Assembly: GCA_963921825.1 (NCBI GenBank)
Contig: OY997592.1
Location: 19,409,432 to 19,473,431 of the forward strand
DNA from: Erodium maritimum
Lineage: Eukaryota; Streptophyta; Magnoliopsida; Geraniales; Geraniaceae
Reading direction: 5' to 3'
Length of the DNA stretch: 64,000 nucleotides
Below the pieces are notes generated by a model. That model did no database searches and was not told where the DNA came from. It saw only the letters and a list, made by a program, of their open reading frames with translations. The position numbers and the translations under genes were made by a program. Shown piece after piece: positions 23,122 to 35,040 of the stretch; position 1 is the stretch's first letter; each line of letters opens with the position of its first letter.

Positions 23122-23800
23122 GATGAAGAGAAACTCATGTCCATCTTATCCGAATGATCCTCATTTTTTTTGGTTGTGTGGGTAAATAATCATTACACAA
23201 ACTTAAATGTCCAGTACCTCTTACCAAATCCTGAAAATCAAACAGAAAATCACAACGAATCAATTCAAATCCTGAGAAGCAAAACATGCAAAAAGGACGA
23301 ACCAATATAAAGAGATCAACCCACTTGGTTGCCTCGCCGTTCCAAAATACTTACAGGTTATTAGCTAGATAAATTAAACACCCATATGATATAATTGTAA
23401 GCAATCTAGCTAATAATGCATGCAGAAGAAAGCATTGCACAAAGATATCGCATATTATAAGATTAGTCAAAGCAAGATAGCATTACCACAGACAAAATCG
23501 GTTGTACAGTAAGCCTGAATGCACAAGACTGAAACTGTCTCGTTTCATCACCGTGAAGGTTGTAAAGCATGGCCGGCGATTGGGACTGCGAACACTCGGA
23601 GCTCCTTGCAGCGCAGCAGTGACATATACAATATTTGGTGGTGCAATTAAGGAACAAATATTAAAATCGTTTTGGATTCAACTAAGAATACAATAATTCC
23701 TAGGAAAAAGGACAAGTGAAAGAAAAGAGCAGGAACCCATCATGGCAAGCCTGGAGCAGACATGACGAAAACAAACAGAAAAAAGATGTGATTAATTATG
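23122..23800. other. Convergent 3' flanks of DREB1 and the PGAP3-like pseudogene
   Basis: No coding region is seen. Two antisense-overlapping ORFs of about 64 codons (23463-23696) have no recognisable features. Confidence 0.5.
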
Positions 23801-26800
23801 CTACTTCACCTTGTTGATGAGTGTTATTGTCCTAAACTCGGCGTCATCACTGATGAAACTCCACCAGAGGTAGGGGGCAGGGATGGTGGTAGCATGATAG
23901 AGAGCATGTGCATCCACAAACATCCTGTAGTCATATATCTCTGGAAGCATGGATAGACCTCCACTTACCGCCACTGCCCACAACTTCCAGCGTGACGGAT
24001 GGCCAGTCCTACCACCACAAATTCCCCATATAAGCAGATGACCTATTCCCAAGCCCGTATGGACTTTCCTGTTTAAACCTGCACATTGTTACTTGTATCA
24101 AACCTTTGCTAATGAGAGCATCCACACGTTTACATGAGAAATTTATTAATTACCATAATCAAGCTTGTAAAATATGAGATACATGATATGTGTTGTCACA
24201 AATGCAAGGGGAGGAGCAGCAACCATGACCCTTGCAGCTTCATCTCTCACATTAAGAGCCCTAATTATTGCTACAGTAAGACTAAAGCCAAGTAGTGCCA
24301 CTGTGGATGAATAATACAGCTTAGCTTCTCTGTCAACTCAACATGACTGCACATAATTCAGTTAGAAATCCAGACATCACTTGAAAACAAAAAAACAATA
24401 ACAAACATTATCTAGGACTGGGAGAACCATTATTCCAAACAAAAGATAACAAATTAAACTCTTTTCTCTATAACCTCATTAATCTATAAGCACCAAGGCA
24501 ACTTTCAGCCTCATCTAGCTATGTCCACATCAATGCTGAGTATCTCCAAAATATCCTCTTTATGAAAAATTCAGATAATGTAGAGAACCATAAATGACTT
24601 GCGTTTTGCGGGAACACAAGGGACCCAAGCAAAAATGAATATAAACCTAACAAACAAATTAAAGCGTGAAGCTTTCTTCCACTTCATGTAGAGCTTTGCA
24701 CAACTCCAAATTATCGATACATTGGGGTATCAAGGAGTAATATTAACACATGAAAAGCCTGTTTGAAGACTTTTTTTTTTCCTTAGATAACCCAACACTT
24801 CAGACATATAGACATTAAGGAATACAAGGAAAATAAAAACGACAAGAATCGCTTACCGGCTATGGAAAACAGCACTCTAGAATAAGGAGTTCATTGAAAG
24901 TATTCGATAGATGTGCCACAAACCAGTAAATTCATAGTATGTCTTCTTATTTTGAGTCAAAGGCAGCTTGTAGTAAAGGAGGATGAAAAAGGATAGCCAG
25001 CCGTGAAATTGCATGGCAAGATTGAGTGCAGAGAGGGCAACAGAAACAGGTTCCTGAAATAATAAGATCATCTAAATTCTAAATATAAGCAGAGCAGACC
25101 ATAATGACTTAAAGCTCTAGTAAATTAGGTATAGTAACCTGAATTCCATAAACACACAGAAATGGCCATTTCCCGTGATACTTAACAGGCTTGTCACCTA
25201 GTTTCTCCCTTTCTTGCTCTGTCAAGCATGCATTGGTAGCGGGAGTCATTTTGGCAGTCCCATTGCTTCCATCGCTGGTAAAGTGGTTCTTGCATGTACC
25301 ATGGACCGTGAATAGGCTGCCCATCAGATGAGAATTTGCAGTGTTGGAAGCATCTCCCCCCTACGCATCCAGTTGTCTCGCATTGCTCCACACAGGACCT
25401 AATAGATCATCAATTACATAAAAAATTCAGGTACATTACACTGGTTTAGTCACTACAAACCATAACTGTTTCGTTTCCTTTAATTTGAATACTAGGAGTT
25501 TAGGCCTTGGATACACTTGACCAAAATCCATTTTAAACGACAGAACAACCCTCTATCGTTCATTCTTTTCATATGCAAACATCAACTTAGCCATTTCCCC
25601 CGATCATTTGGGATAGGCTCCATGAAGCAAATGCAGATCACATGAGCCATTCCCTGTAGGGAACGCCCAACCATCTCTGCAGTTGTTGTCATTGTTGTAT
25701 AAGCAGAATAGGTAAAAACTGGTGGGTGGATACTACTACTTGATACCTAATCTAGAAACCATGTTATGCCAACTTTTATCTTCACAAACTTCTAATACAA
25801 GAAATAATTGCAGAATCATCAATCGAACCGTTAGCAACATAGGAACAAAAGTAGAAAACATCAATCAAAATTGGAAAAACGCTATGTCACCTCATTGTAC
25901 TATGATCAATTATTAAAGGGAAAATTTCATTTTACCACCCTGGCAAACATTTAACTTCAGTTTGATACCCTGGCATAAATTTTTATCAGTTTCATACCCA
26001 AACCAAACTTTTAATTTCACTTTCATACCCAGACGGGTAAAATGTCCAAAATACCCCTAACTATTACTCAAATTTTCATCTCATGTCATCGACTCAGAAT
26101 TTGAAAAGAAGTGAAATGACAATAATACCTACCCTTCATTGTTTAGGGTGTTAAACTGAAAATTTCACTACTTTAAAAATAAAATCAGTTTTTTTTATAA
26201 AATCAACTTTTATTTTCAAAAATTCAGATTTTAATTTTTAAAATCAGAATAAAAGCATATTTTTCAAATTTTAAACTATACTAGCATAAAAAACAAATTT
26301 ATACCATTATGAAGCATATTTTATGAAATTTCTCTAAAAATTTATGCTAGGGTATCAAACTGAAGTTAAATGTTTGTCAGGGTGGTAAAATGAAAATTTT
26401 CCATTATTAAATCATAACCCATACATATGAAACGTATTACATAGAAGCAAGTTTGACAAATTAATTCTCAAAATGTATCAAATTCTATTAAGTGTGTCTG
26501 ACTCCGTCAAATACAGTCACATGCTTGTTATAACGTAAGTATACCTTTCGTTTATTCTCAAATCATAACCTGACCTATCAACTTTTCATCCTATCAACTT
26601 TTCATGTTACTCACTTAACAACACGGAAAATGCCAAATGTTGCTGTCAACATTACTACATCAGAACAAAGTTTGTTCGGGTTAGGATTTAGTAATAACGG
26701 AAAGGTGAGGGTACGGATCGAGTTACCCCATCAAAATTTAACCAAAAGGATCACTCCCAGGCTCCATCCCCAGCCCCAGCACCTAATTGAAAATATCTGA

Positions 26801-27000
26801 TCCCAATTTCCCAGAAGGGGGATTCAATCGAACATTTTTCTGGCAATTCTGTTGTAAAATTACATGGAACCACATGGGCTGAACAAGGAAATGAAGGAGC
26901 TTACTCGTAAATCGGATCACCATCACCGGCACTTGCGCTCAGGACCCGGACGAGACACGAAAAATGCGGCGAGAAACAAAACCCAGGTGTGTCGACCCAT
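23801..27000 (-). pseudogene. PGAP3: PGAP3/PER1-like GPI-anchor remodelling gene, disrupted
   Basis: Five exons with normal splice sites on the minus strand: 27000-26905, 25398-25139, 25053-24857, 24346-24154, 24078-23801. The pieces match the PER1/PGAP3 family, which removes an acyl chain from GPI anchors in the ER/Golgi: a hydrophobic leader (TWVLFLAAFF), the Cys-rich luminal part (CETTGCVGGRCFQHCKFSS), KYHGKWPF, then membrane-spanning parts with FHGWLSFF, VDAHALYHATTIP and WWSFISDDAEFRT. Four lesions: the only ATG is in a different frame from the rest of exon 1; a net frame change in exon 2 just after CMLDR; an in-frame TAG in exon 3 where the family has Trp before SAVFHS; and a frame change early in exon 4 after ELTEKL. 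Exon 5 is intact but about three residues shorter before VDAHALYH. A MITE lies in intron 1. A dead duplicate is likeliest; assembly error is the alternative. Confidence 0.88.
25918..26402. mobile_element. MITE, 485 bp (TSD ATTATTAAA), in intron 1 of the PGAP3-like pseudogene
   Basis: Terminal inverted repeats of about 67 bp (for example CATTTTACCACCCTGG and TTCAGTTTGATACCCT on both arms) are flanked by the 9-bp duplication ATTATTAAA at 25909-25917 and 26403-26411. A 9-bp TSD suggests a Mutator-like origin. A second, interrupted copy lies at 3135-6863. Confidence 0.9.
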
Positions 27001-27210
27001 TGTTTTGGAGAAGAAGCGAGGAAAGATTCAACAAATCTACCACAGAATCAACGCCTGGATTGATGTGTTGGAGAGAGCATGCGACTGGTTATGGTCCATA
27101 GAATCCGAGTTCAACAAGGAGTCAGTGACTGAGTTGAGCTCCTGACCAATCTACCGAGTGAGGAGATCGGGGCAATCAAATAACGGCCTTTGGTGTCACG
27201 ATGAGTCTAG

Positions 27211-27220
27211 CCACGTGGCA
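27211..27220. promoter_or_regulatory. Palindromic G-box in the shared PGAP3-like/ABCB26 promoter
   Basis: CCACGTGGCA lies between the two divergent start codons (27000 and 27390), about 170 bp before the ABCB26 ATG. It can face either gene. Confidence 0.4.
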
Positions 27221-27389
27221 CAAACTTACATTTCTATTTCCAGCAGGGGAAACGACGCCGTAGAAGCAAAGAGGCGAACATTTCGTGAGGCCAGCGCGTA
27301 TCATCAAAGCCGAATATAGGAGTCCGGTTGGGGCGGTGAGAAAATACAAGTCACAGTTTCTCTCGCAAGTCTCAATTACAGAGAAATCC

Positions 27390-30300
27390 ATGGCATCAAC
27401 TCTTGCCTTTCTCCAACTGATAAGCCCCACTCGCGTGCCCAAGCTCCACGCGCGCACCAAGCAGCACAACCTTTCTTCCATCACCAACCAATCGAAACGT
27501 TTCGCGCTAATTGCTCCGTATTTGTCGAGAAGCACCAGCACCATCTCCTCCGCTTACGTGACCGGGCCCGCTTCGGACCCGATTATCAGTGAGTCCGATC
27601 CGAAAATAGACGAGCCCGAGATCCAGAAAGTCCAGTCGCCGACCGCCGTGAGCTGGAGCCTTGTATGGAGTTTGTTGATGGAGCACAAGGTGAGGCTCGC
27701 CCTTTCGGTTCTGGCTCTCGTTGGTTGCACCTCATGTACTCTCTCCATGCCCATATTCTCTGGTAGGTGGCCCCACTTTTGGTGATAAGAATTTTATGAT
27801 CAACATAATTAACCCTTCGTTTTTTGCGATTATCTGTTCTAGGGCGGTTTTTTGAAGTGCTAATAGGGGTGAGAAATGAGCCGTTGTGGAGATTGCTCAG
27901 TAAAGTTGGAGTATTGTATGCAATGGAGCCCATTTTGACCATTGTTTTTGTTACAAACATGTATACTATCTGGGAAAAGGTCATGTCAACACTCAGAGCT
28001 CAAATTTTTAGGAGGGTGTTGATTCAAAAGGTGAAACCCCAAGCTTTGATTTTGCTGTTTGTTATTGACCCCGCTATTTTACAGTTGCCACTGTTTGATT
28101 ATGAAACTTAACACTTCTGCCACTAAAAGTTAACCATATGTATATTGCTTATTTAATATGTCACTGTTCTTTGATCCATGCAGGTGGAGTTTTTTGACCG
28201 ATACAAGGTATGTGCACTCAACCTCTTAACTTTTCTACAGCCCCCCGCATGAGGTTTCATATCATGAATTTGTTAATATTGTTTGTCTTCGTGTCATACA
28301 TAGGTCAAGTGTGTTGTGAAGCAATGCGTTTTCTGAATCTGACTTCTTTTGATACTCTCCTCTGAGAGAAAATGGTTTTGAGATTATTACTTGTAGACCT
28401 TACATTTCTATGTAATTCTCTTTTAAACTGCATTGCAGTGCTACTGTTCACCACTGTGTACTTGGCTATAATTTTAGTCAAAGAAATGGACAGAAAAGCA
28501 ATGCTACTATTTTCACCGTTCCTTGGTAAGGTTCATATCTACTAGTGAGCATTGTGCTAATTGGAGACCTTGCACACAATCTAGTGGGCTGTAGATTGCT
28601 TAAAGTTCGTCAAGTATGTACTGACCTAGGTAACCTGCATCGGGTGCTGATGCAGCAACATTTCAGAGCATGTATATGCCTCTGTGTTTCAAATTCTCGG
28701 CATTCGTTTTCCTATATGTTAAATGTACACCTTTACAAAATACTAAAGGATCCTTTGTCCCTACCTGCTACTTTTACTAATTGCAAAATGATTTCATTCT
28801 ATATCCTTACTGCAAGTTTAATTACTTACTGGTTCTGTTTTCCTGTTGTACAACTGTACGCCTTAACATGATTGTTGAAGTGACATTTATTTTAACATCT
28901 TTGGTGTCATAAAGCACAGGTTGGAGAACTCACAGGCCTTTTGACGTCTGATTTGGGTTCCCTCAAAAATGCTGTCAGTGACAACATTTCAAGGGATCGT
29001 GGGTTCAGGGCACTTTCTGAGGCAAGCTACTCTACCCCGAGCACAAGTGAGCTTTATTTTTCCTGCATTTAAGCATGTCCAAGATTACCTGTACTAAAAA
29101 AAATTGACTTATTTTTCACTTATACAGTTGCTAAATTTACCCAGAATTTCTTCTGCTTTTGTCACAATCTAGTTCCTATATGAGAATGCAATAATTTTAA
29201 GAGAACTCGGTCATATCGTATATGTTTGACGCACTTATTCTCAAAGCAAGGCAATTTCAATGATGGAAGCAGATAAATCACGTTCTTTTTTCAGTCTTGT
29301 TTTTTGTGTGTTCACTGTGAAGCAATAGCCTTCCATTTGTTGGTGTTTTTATGAATTCAGCAGTTCATAAATTCCAGCATTGGATTTAAGCTCACTACGC
29401 TTCTGCAATCACACTGTTCTAACCTTGAGCTAATAGTCCAAACGCATTATCTCGAATAATCAACAATACTCTGGGATCTGTTAGGATTTTCTCATACCAG
29501 TTTGATTGTTCTTTATCTTTGTGCATTCCCCATTACTGAGGCGTTGCTGCCATTTCCACTTTGAGCCTAACATCGTAGATCCGTCTTATTTCTATCCAGG
29601 GTCATTATACCTTCTATTTCCTTGTCTTCTTGTAGGTTATTGGCACAATTTGCATATTATTCACTCTATCCCCACAGCTTGCACCAATCCTGGGTCTGTT
29701 GATGCTAGCTGTGTCTATTTCTGTTGGTAAATATTTTCTCCTTGAAGTTATTTATATATCCTTTACCCTATATAGGTTTCTATTTCAAGGACGACATTTT
29801 GTGGTAGATAACAAGAAAAGTATTATCGTCACTTCTTGCTGCCTTTTCTTACAATTTCTTCTGCAAACTTATATTATTTGAGTAATTAGTAGGATGCAAT
29901 CTGATTACCTTTTTGATAAGTGCTGGAATATGGAGGTAGCCTTAAGTAGGGATATATCATGATCTTATCACCTAATTTATTCTGGCAAATCGTAGTTTCA
30001 GTATTGGTACTATTCCTTATGTAGATTTCTTTCTGCCCCCTCAGGTTCTAATGTATATGCAATTTATAGCTAATAATACATAGATATTTCTTTCTCTGTA
30101 CACCTCAAGGTGGTTCTTTCGATCTGGAAGTTTATGGTATTTTAACTTTTGTTCTGTGCTTTACTTATGATTACCATCCATTTTCTGAAGCCATATACAA
30201 GAGGTCTACTGTGCCTGTCTTTAAATCTCATGGATTGGCTCAAGCATCAATATCAGATTGTGTGTCAGAAACATTGTCTGCTATTCGTACAGTAAGTTTA

Positions 30301-33300
30301 TAATTCTCTTCTCAAAAAAATTTGGGTTAATTGCGAAATACTACCCTATGTTTTGTCCACGCTTTTAAACTACTCTATATTTTGACCACGGTCATTTATT
30401 GACAAATTTTGGAATATTCCGTTAAAATTAGGGCTGTGGACAATACATAAGGGTAGTTTTAGCACGTGGACAATACATAAGGGTAGTAATTTCGTTGAAA
30501 AAACTAACAGACAACCGTGGCCAAAAGATAGAGTAGTTTTAGCATGTGGACAATACATAAGGGTAGAAATTTCGTTGAGAAAACTAACAGACAACCATGG
30601 TCAAAAGATAGGGTAGTTTAAAAGCGTGGACAATGCATAGGGTAGTTTTTCGCACGTGGACAAACATCATGTTTGTATAATGAATAGTTAATGTTGTCTA
30701 CAAAAAATAGAAATATAATGTGGTCCTTGGAGAACAGAAATATTCTTTCATGGTGGGAAATGGTTGAAGCTAGATGTCTACTTTGTAATTGAACTAATAA
30801 TATATATGGTTCAGGTAAGGTCCTTTGGTGGTGAAAAGCGTCAAATGTTAATGTTTGGAAGGCAGGTAAAATTGTGGAAGGATCATATTGTTGTTTTCCT
30901 GAAGATAAAAGAATTCTTTATGTAACAGTTCTCTGTGAACCTGACAGGTTCTTGCGTATCAGAGTAGTGGCATAAAGCTTGGGACCTTCAAATCCATAAA
31001 TGAGTCGTTGACTAGAGTTGCTGTGTATATATCTCTATTAGCTTTATATTGTCTTGGAGGAAGCAAAGTAAAAGCTGTATGCACTTCTATCCTTTCAAAC
31101 CTTTATATTAGAGGCTTTTTTGACCTTTTGCTTCATTGTTTTTGTCATGATAGTTTTTCCGTTTCTGCATATTTTCATGCATCGCCTCTTATATTTGTCA
31201 TTTATCTTAGTCAGGAGTAGCAAACTGCTTCTAGATCTATCTTGCGTACAAAATATAAATGAATTTTGTTATTTTAAAGCATTTAGAGTTTGACTAGCTT
31301 ACCCAGTGTTCTAAAAATCCCGACCAGGCCCCACCTAGGCACCATTTCCTTGTTGGCCGACCCGATTTATCGCCGATTAATTCGATTAATCCTCGATTAA
31401 TCCCCATTTAGTCCCGATTAATCCCCAAAAGGCCCTAGCCGCCCGACTAGCGCCTACCGATTTTTAGAACCTTGAGCTTACCTAATATAAGTGCAGATTG
31501 GTTCATACAGCAGCTCTGTTCTATTTTCTATATCAAAATGTTTGGTTTTGTTCCATTTTTCAATGACTCAGCTCTTATTTCTTATACAATAATGTTTGGA
31601 ATCACTCGTCTAGCAACAAATCTTTTTGGGGATACTTGCTAGAGAAACTGATGAAATTGGACTCCACAGGGCTTGAACAGTTTTAAATTCTAAAATTTTC
31701 TGTGGTATCCGCTGTACCTGACGAAATTAGAAGTTTTTGCTGTCAGGGTGAACTCTCTGTTGGAACTGTGGCCTCTTTTATTGGATACACCTTCACATTA
31801 ACCTTTGCTGTGAGTTCTTTTTATCATATTGCAATCAAGTAATTTCCGTTCATTCTTTTCATGCAAGCTCACTTAAGAAGTCTCCAGGTTCAAGGTCTAG
31901 TTAACACATTTGGAGATCTTCGGGGATCTCTTGCTGCTGTCGAGAGGATTAATTCTGTTATATCTGGGGTAGAAATTGATGAAGCCCTTGCTTATGGTTT
32001 AGAAAAAGAGATGAAGAACAATGATGTGCATAATGTAGATTATAAATTGTTCTTTGCCAATGGATCTGATGAACAGAGGCAATCTTCAAACATGCATTAC
32101 ATGTCAGCCTTGAAATCATCCAGTAATGTGTGTCGCCTAGCACGATCGGGTGATATTTGCTTAGAAGGTATACTGTAAGAAGTATTACACTGTCTTTGAG
32201 ATGCATTATTATCAAATATTAACTATGTTAAACACATCCTATATTGTGATTTTGATTAACTTAGTACATAGCTAATACCCGTCTGTATATTATGCTTCCT
32301 CTAATAAAACCATTATAACATTATATACAAATTTTTCCATGAAGGCATGGAGAGATATTAAGTTTATCTTTTATGAATGTCACTTCTTGTGATTCTCCCA
32401 ATGTGTTTGCTAGCTACTTCCTTTCCATTGTAGTGATGAGTGTCTATTTTTGTTCTGCAGATGTGACCTTCTCTTATCCATTGAGACCTGATGTTGAAAT
32501 CCTGAATAATCTAAATCTGATCTTAAAATGTGGAACCGTAACTGCTCTGGTGGGCCCAAGTGGAGCAGGAAAAAGCACTGTAGTACAACTTTTGGCTCGT
32601 TTCTATGAGGTTTAATTTTTTTTTTCCTATCATTCTCATTTTTTCTTAAAATGTAATTCTCATTTCCTTGTCACTGGGTAAAGGATAATTTGAATGAGAT
32701 AAGTTAATGTCTTACTTTTGCAGCCAACCAGAGGACGTATAACAGTTGGTGGGGAAGATGTCCGATCATTTGACAAGAGCGAATGGGCACGGGCTGTCTC
32801 TATTGTTAATCAAGTACCTTCTTCAATCTCCAAGCATCCAATATATACTATATTTATATTCCATCTTTCTTGTCTTCTCAGCATGGACATGATTCGGTAC
32901 TGTAATCAATACAGTTTCTAGGCAGAACTGTAGTAACCAAATTTATGGCGCACTTAGGGATAGTCCCCTATTTGTCTTGGTTTGACAAATGTGAGCAGTA
33001 AGAGGTTACAAGTTTGATTTTGTTTTACCATGGATGACAAAATCCAAGAACCAACTGATCTAGACATGCAAACATTTCTAGTGGGTTTCTAGTTATGAAT
33101 CTGTTTTATCTGGTATTGCTAAGTAGCTTTACTTGGGTTATTACTAGAATTTTGGGGTAGATTGGGTGTAGAATTAGGAAATATGGTTGAGTTTGCTTTA
33201 TCGATTCAAAAGATATGATCAGTTTCGACCGCTTGTCAATGCTTTCCATGATGGTTAGATCTAAACATATCAGTGATTATTGATTTACTATTTTCAGTAT

Positions 33301-33649
33301 AGATGGTGGGCTAAGCCCTACTGTTGTTACCTTTCTCCATGTCTAAGAAACAACATGATGCAGGAACCTGTTCTTTTTTCTGTGTCTGTTGGAGAAAACA
33401 TTGCATATGGGCTACCAGATAATAAGGTGTCCAAGGATGATGTAATTAAGGCAGCCAAGGCTGCAAATGCCCACGACTTCATAATTTCTCTTCCACAGGT
33501 TCATTGTGTTGTAAACATGTGTCCTTTCTCCTAGTTTTTGTTTTCGTTGTATTGTTTTATAATGGGTTGTTTTCGTCAAAAGGGTTATGACACATTAGTT
33601 GGCGAGCGTGGAGGCCTACTAAGTGGAGGCCAGAGACAGGTACTATGAC

Positions 33650-33730
<81 letters not shown>

Positions 33731-34136
33731 ACTAATATTTGTTATTTCTTGTGGGTAGAGAGTTGCTATTGCTAGAGCTCTTCTTAAAGATGCACCAATC
33801 CTTATACTTGATGAGGTAACTTTTGCATCTCTCGTGTCTTCCATGCAAGTTTGATCTCCCCAATTGATTAACACATTTGTATATTTAATGTGCAAAAAGG
33901 CGACAAGTGCACTAGATGCAGTCAGTGAGCGGTTGGTCCAGGATGCTCTGAACCATCTGATGAAAGGCAGGACGACATTGGTGATTGCTCACCGGTTGAG
34001 CACAGTTCAGAATGCCCATCAAATAGCAGTTTGCTCTGATGGAAAGATTGTGGAACTGGGGACGCATTTTGAGTTATTGGCTAGTAAGGGTCAATACGCT
34101 TCCTTGGTTGGCACTCAGAGGCTGGCATTTGAATGA
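27390..34136 (+). CDS. ABCB26: ABC transporter B family half-transporter, TAP-like, plastid type
   Basis: Sixteen exons: 27390-27762, 27843-28030, 28184-28207, 28920-29021, 29636-29726, 30191-30291, 30815-30865, 30948-31076, 31747-31809, 31888-32167, 32461-32609, 32724-32813, 33364-33498, 33583-33639, 33759-33815, 33900-34136. They join without a stop into 708 codons, close to Arabidopsis ABCB26 (about 700). The Ser/Thr/Arg-rich N-terminus (about 1-60) looks like a chloroplast transit peptide. A membrane domain follows (about 95-385, [29 protein letters not shown]), then one ATP-binding domain: Walker [10 protein letters not shown] 499-507, signature LSGGQ 605-609, Walker B ILILDE 625-630, H-loop His661. 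It should work as a dimer in a plastid envelope membrane; the substrate is unknown. An upstream in-frame ATG at 27285 is possible but less likely. Intron 4 starts with GC. The gene looks intact. Confidence 0.95.
29022..29635 (+). other. GC-AG intron 4 of ABCB26
   Basis: Exon 4 ends CTTTCTGAG and the intron begins GCAAGC; the next exon starts after TTGTAG. Only this junction joins RALSE to VIGTICILF as the family requires, and no GT donor lies nearby. AG|GCAAG is the usual form of the rare GC donor class. Confidence 0.85.
30333..30653. mobile_element. MITE in ABCB26 intron 6
   Basis: Inverted repeats of about 60 bp (GCGAAATACTACCCTATG and, inverted, GCGAAAAACTACCCTATG). Inside, a segment with GTGGACAATACATAAGGGTAG is repeated directly. 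No clean TSD was found, so the family is open. Confidence 0.7.
31304..31474. mobile_element. hAT-like MITE, 171 bp (TSD AGCTTACC), in ABCB26 intron 8
   Basis: The ends CAGTGTTCTAAAAATC and, inverted, CAAGGTTCTAAAAATC are flanked by the perfect 8-bp duplication AGCTTACC at 31296-31303 and 31475-31482. CA start and 8-bp TSD fit hAT. The core is rich in CGATTAATCC words. Confidence 0.9.
33656..33728. repeat. Compound (TG)n(GA)n microsatellite in ABCB26 intron 14
   Basis: About 17 TG units pass directly into about 19 GA units, 16 bp after the exon 14 donor. It is likely to vary in length between individuals. Confidence 0.95.
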
Positions 34137-35040
34137 TGTTAGGAATTTCTGTTGCCCCAAATTGTTATAATAACCTGAATGCATACATGTGAGTTGTAGA
34201 ATCAAATAAAGTTACTTGTACCCTCAAATTTACTTCCGTCTCTGATTCTTTCACCCCCCTGATTCTTTCATCCCCTTTATGCAGAGCAAGGGTAATCAAT
34301 TACATCGCATTTACAGCAATTAAAGATCAAAGACTGAAGAGAGAGAAGTAGGTGAGTTTTTTGAGGCAGGACCGCAGGAGATGGGGGTGCAATGGTTGTT
34401 TACTCTCATTATTCAATTATCCTTGTTGAATCTTTTGCATTATTCAGATGGAGTTACTATTTGCACCTTTTGCTAGTAATTTATTGAAGTGCACAAGTTA
34501 ATAACAACAGGGTTGAGTGTTACATGATATGCTGACATAAATATGATTCTATGCTGGTTCAGTTGAAAATTAGCATATCTCACAAAGTTTCCTATCTTTA
34601 TACTTGTCTTAGAACAGAATGCTGAATTATCAGATGAACAGAATATATTGGAACTATCCAGTCTTCAGTGATAGAAGAGTATGCTGCTAAGTTGGCTGTA
34701 ATTCTTTTACATATTCTAAATTGTCATACGGGGAGACGATTATTTACATAATTGTGCTGATGGATTTAGCCATTTTGTGATATCTAGTTTTCTGAATTTA
34801 TGCTGCCTTTGGATAGTTTTGTGTGGAATGTGAATTATCCCTTCCTTTATGTGTCAATGGTGGGAGATGCCCAAGTTTTTCCGATCCCTATGCATATTAT
34901 CATTCTCTTGAATCGTCCTGATTTTATTCATATATAGAAAATGCGTTTTAGCATACAGGGAAACATTAGACTTTTGCTTGAGCGTGGTAGTATGCATATT
35001 ATAAATAAAGGCCCGAAGGTACAAACCACAGTAGAACCAC
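34137..35040. other. ABCB26 3' flank, nothing assigned
   Basis: AATCAAATAAAG at about 34200 may serve as a polyadenylation signal. No further gene or clear repeat was seen. Confidence 0.4.

Noticed and set aside
26864-27145. 93-codon plus-strand ORF
   Set aside because: It overlaps the first exon and 5' flank of the PGAP3-like gene in antisense and has no recognisable domain.
27285-27389. Upstream in-frame start for ABCB26
   Set aside because: The ATG at 27390 gives a typical Ser/Thr-rich transit peptide and the expected length. The longer start adds an atypical leader; it is possible but less likely.
33557-33895. 112-codon minus-strand ORF with Ser-Leu and Thr-His runs
   Set aside because: It is a read-through of the TG/GA microsatellite and ABCB26 exons in antisense.
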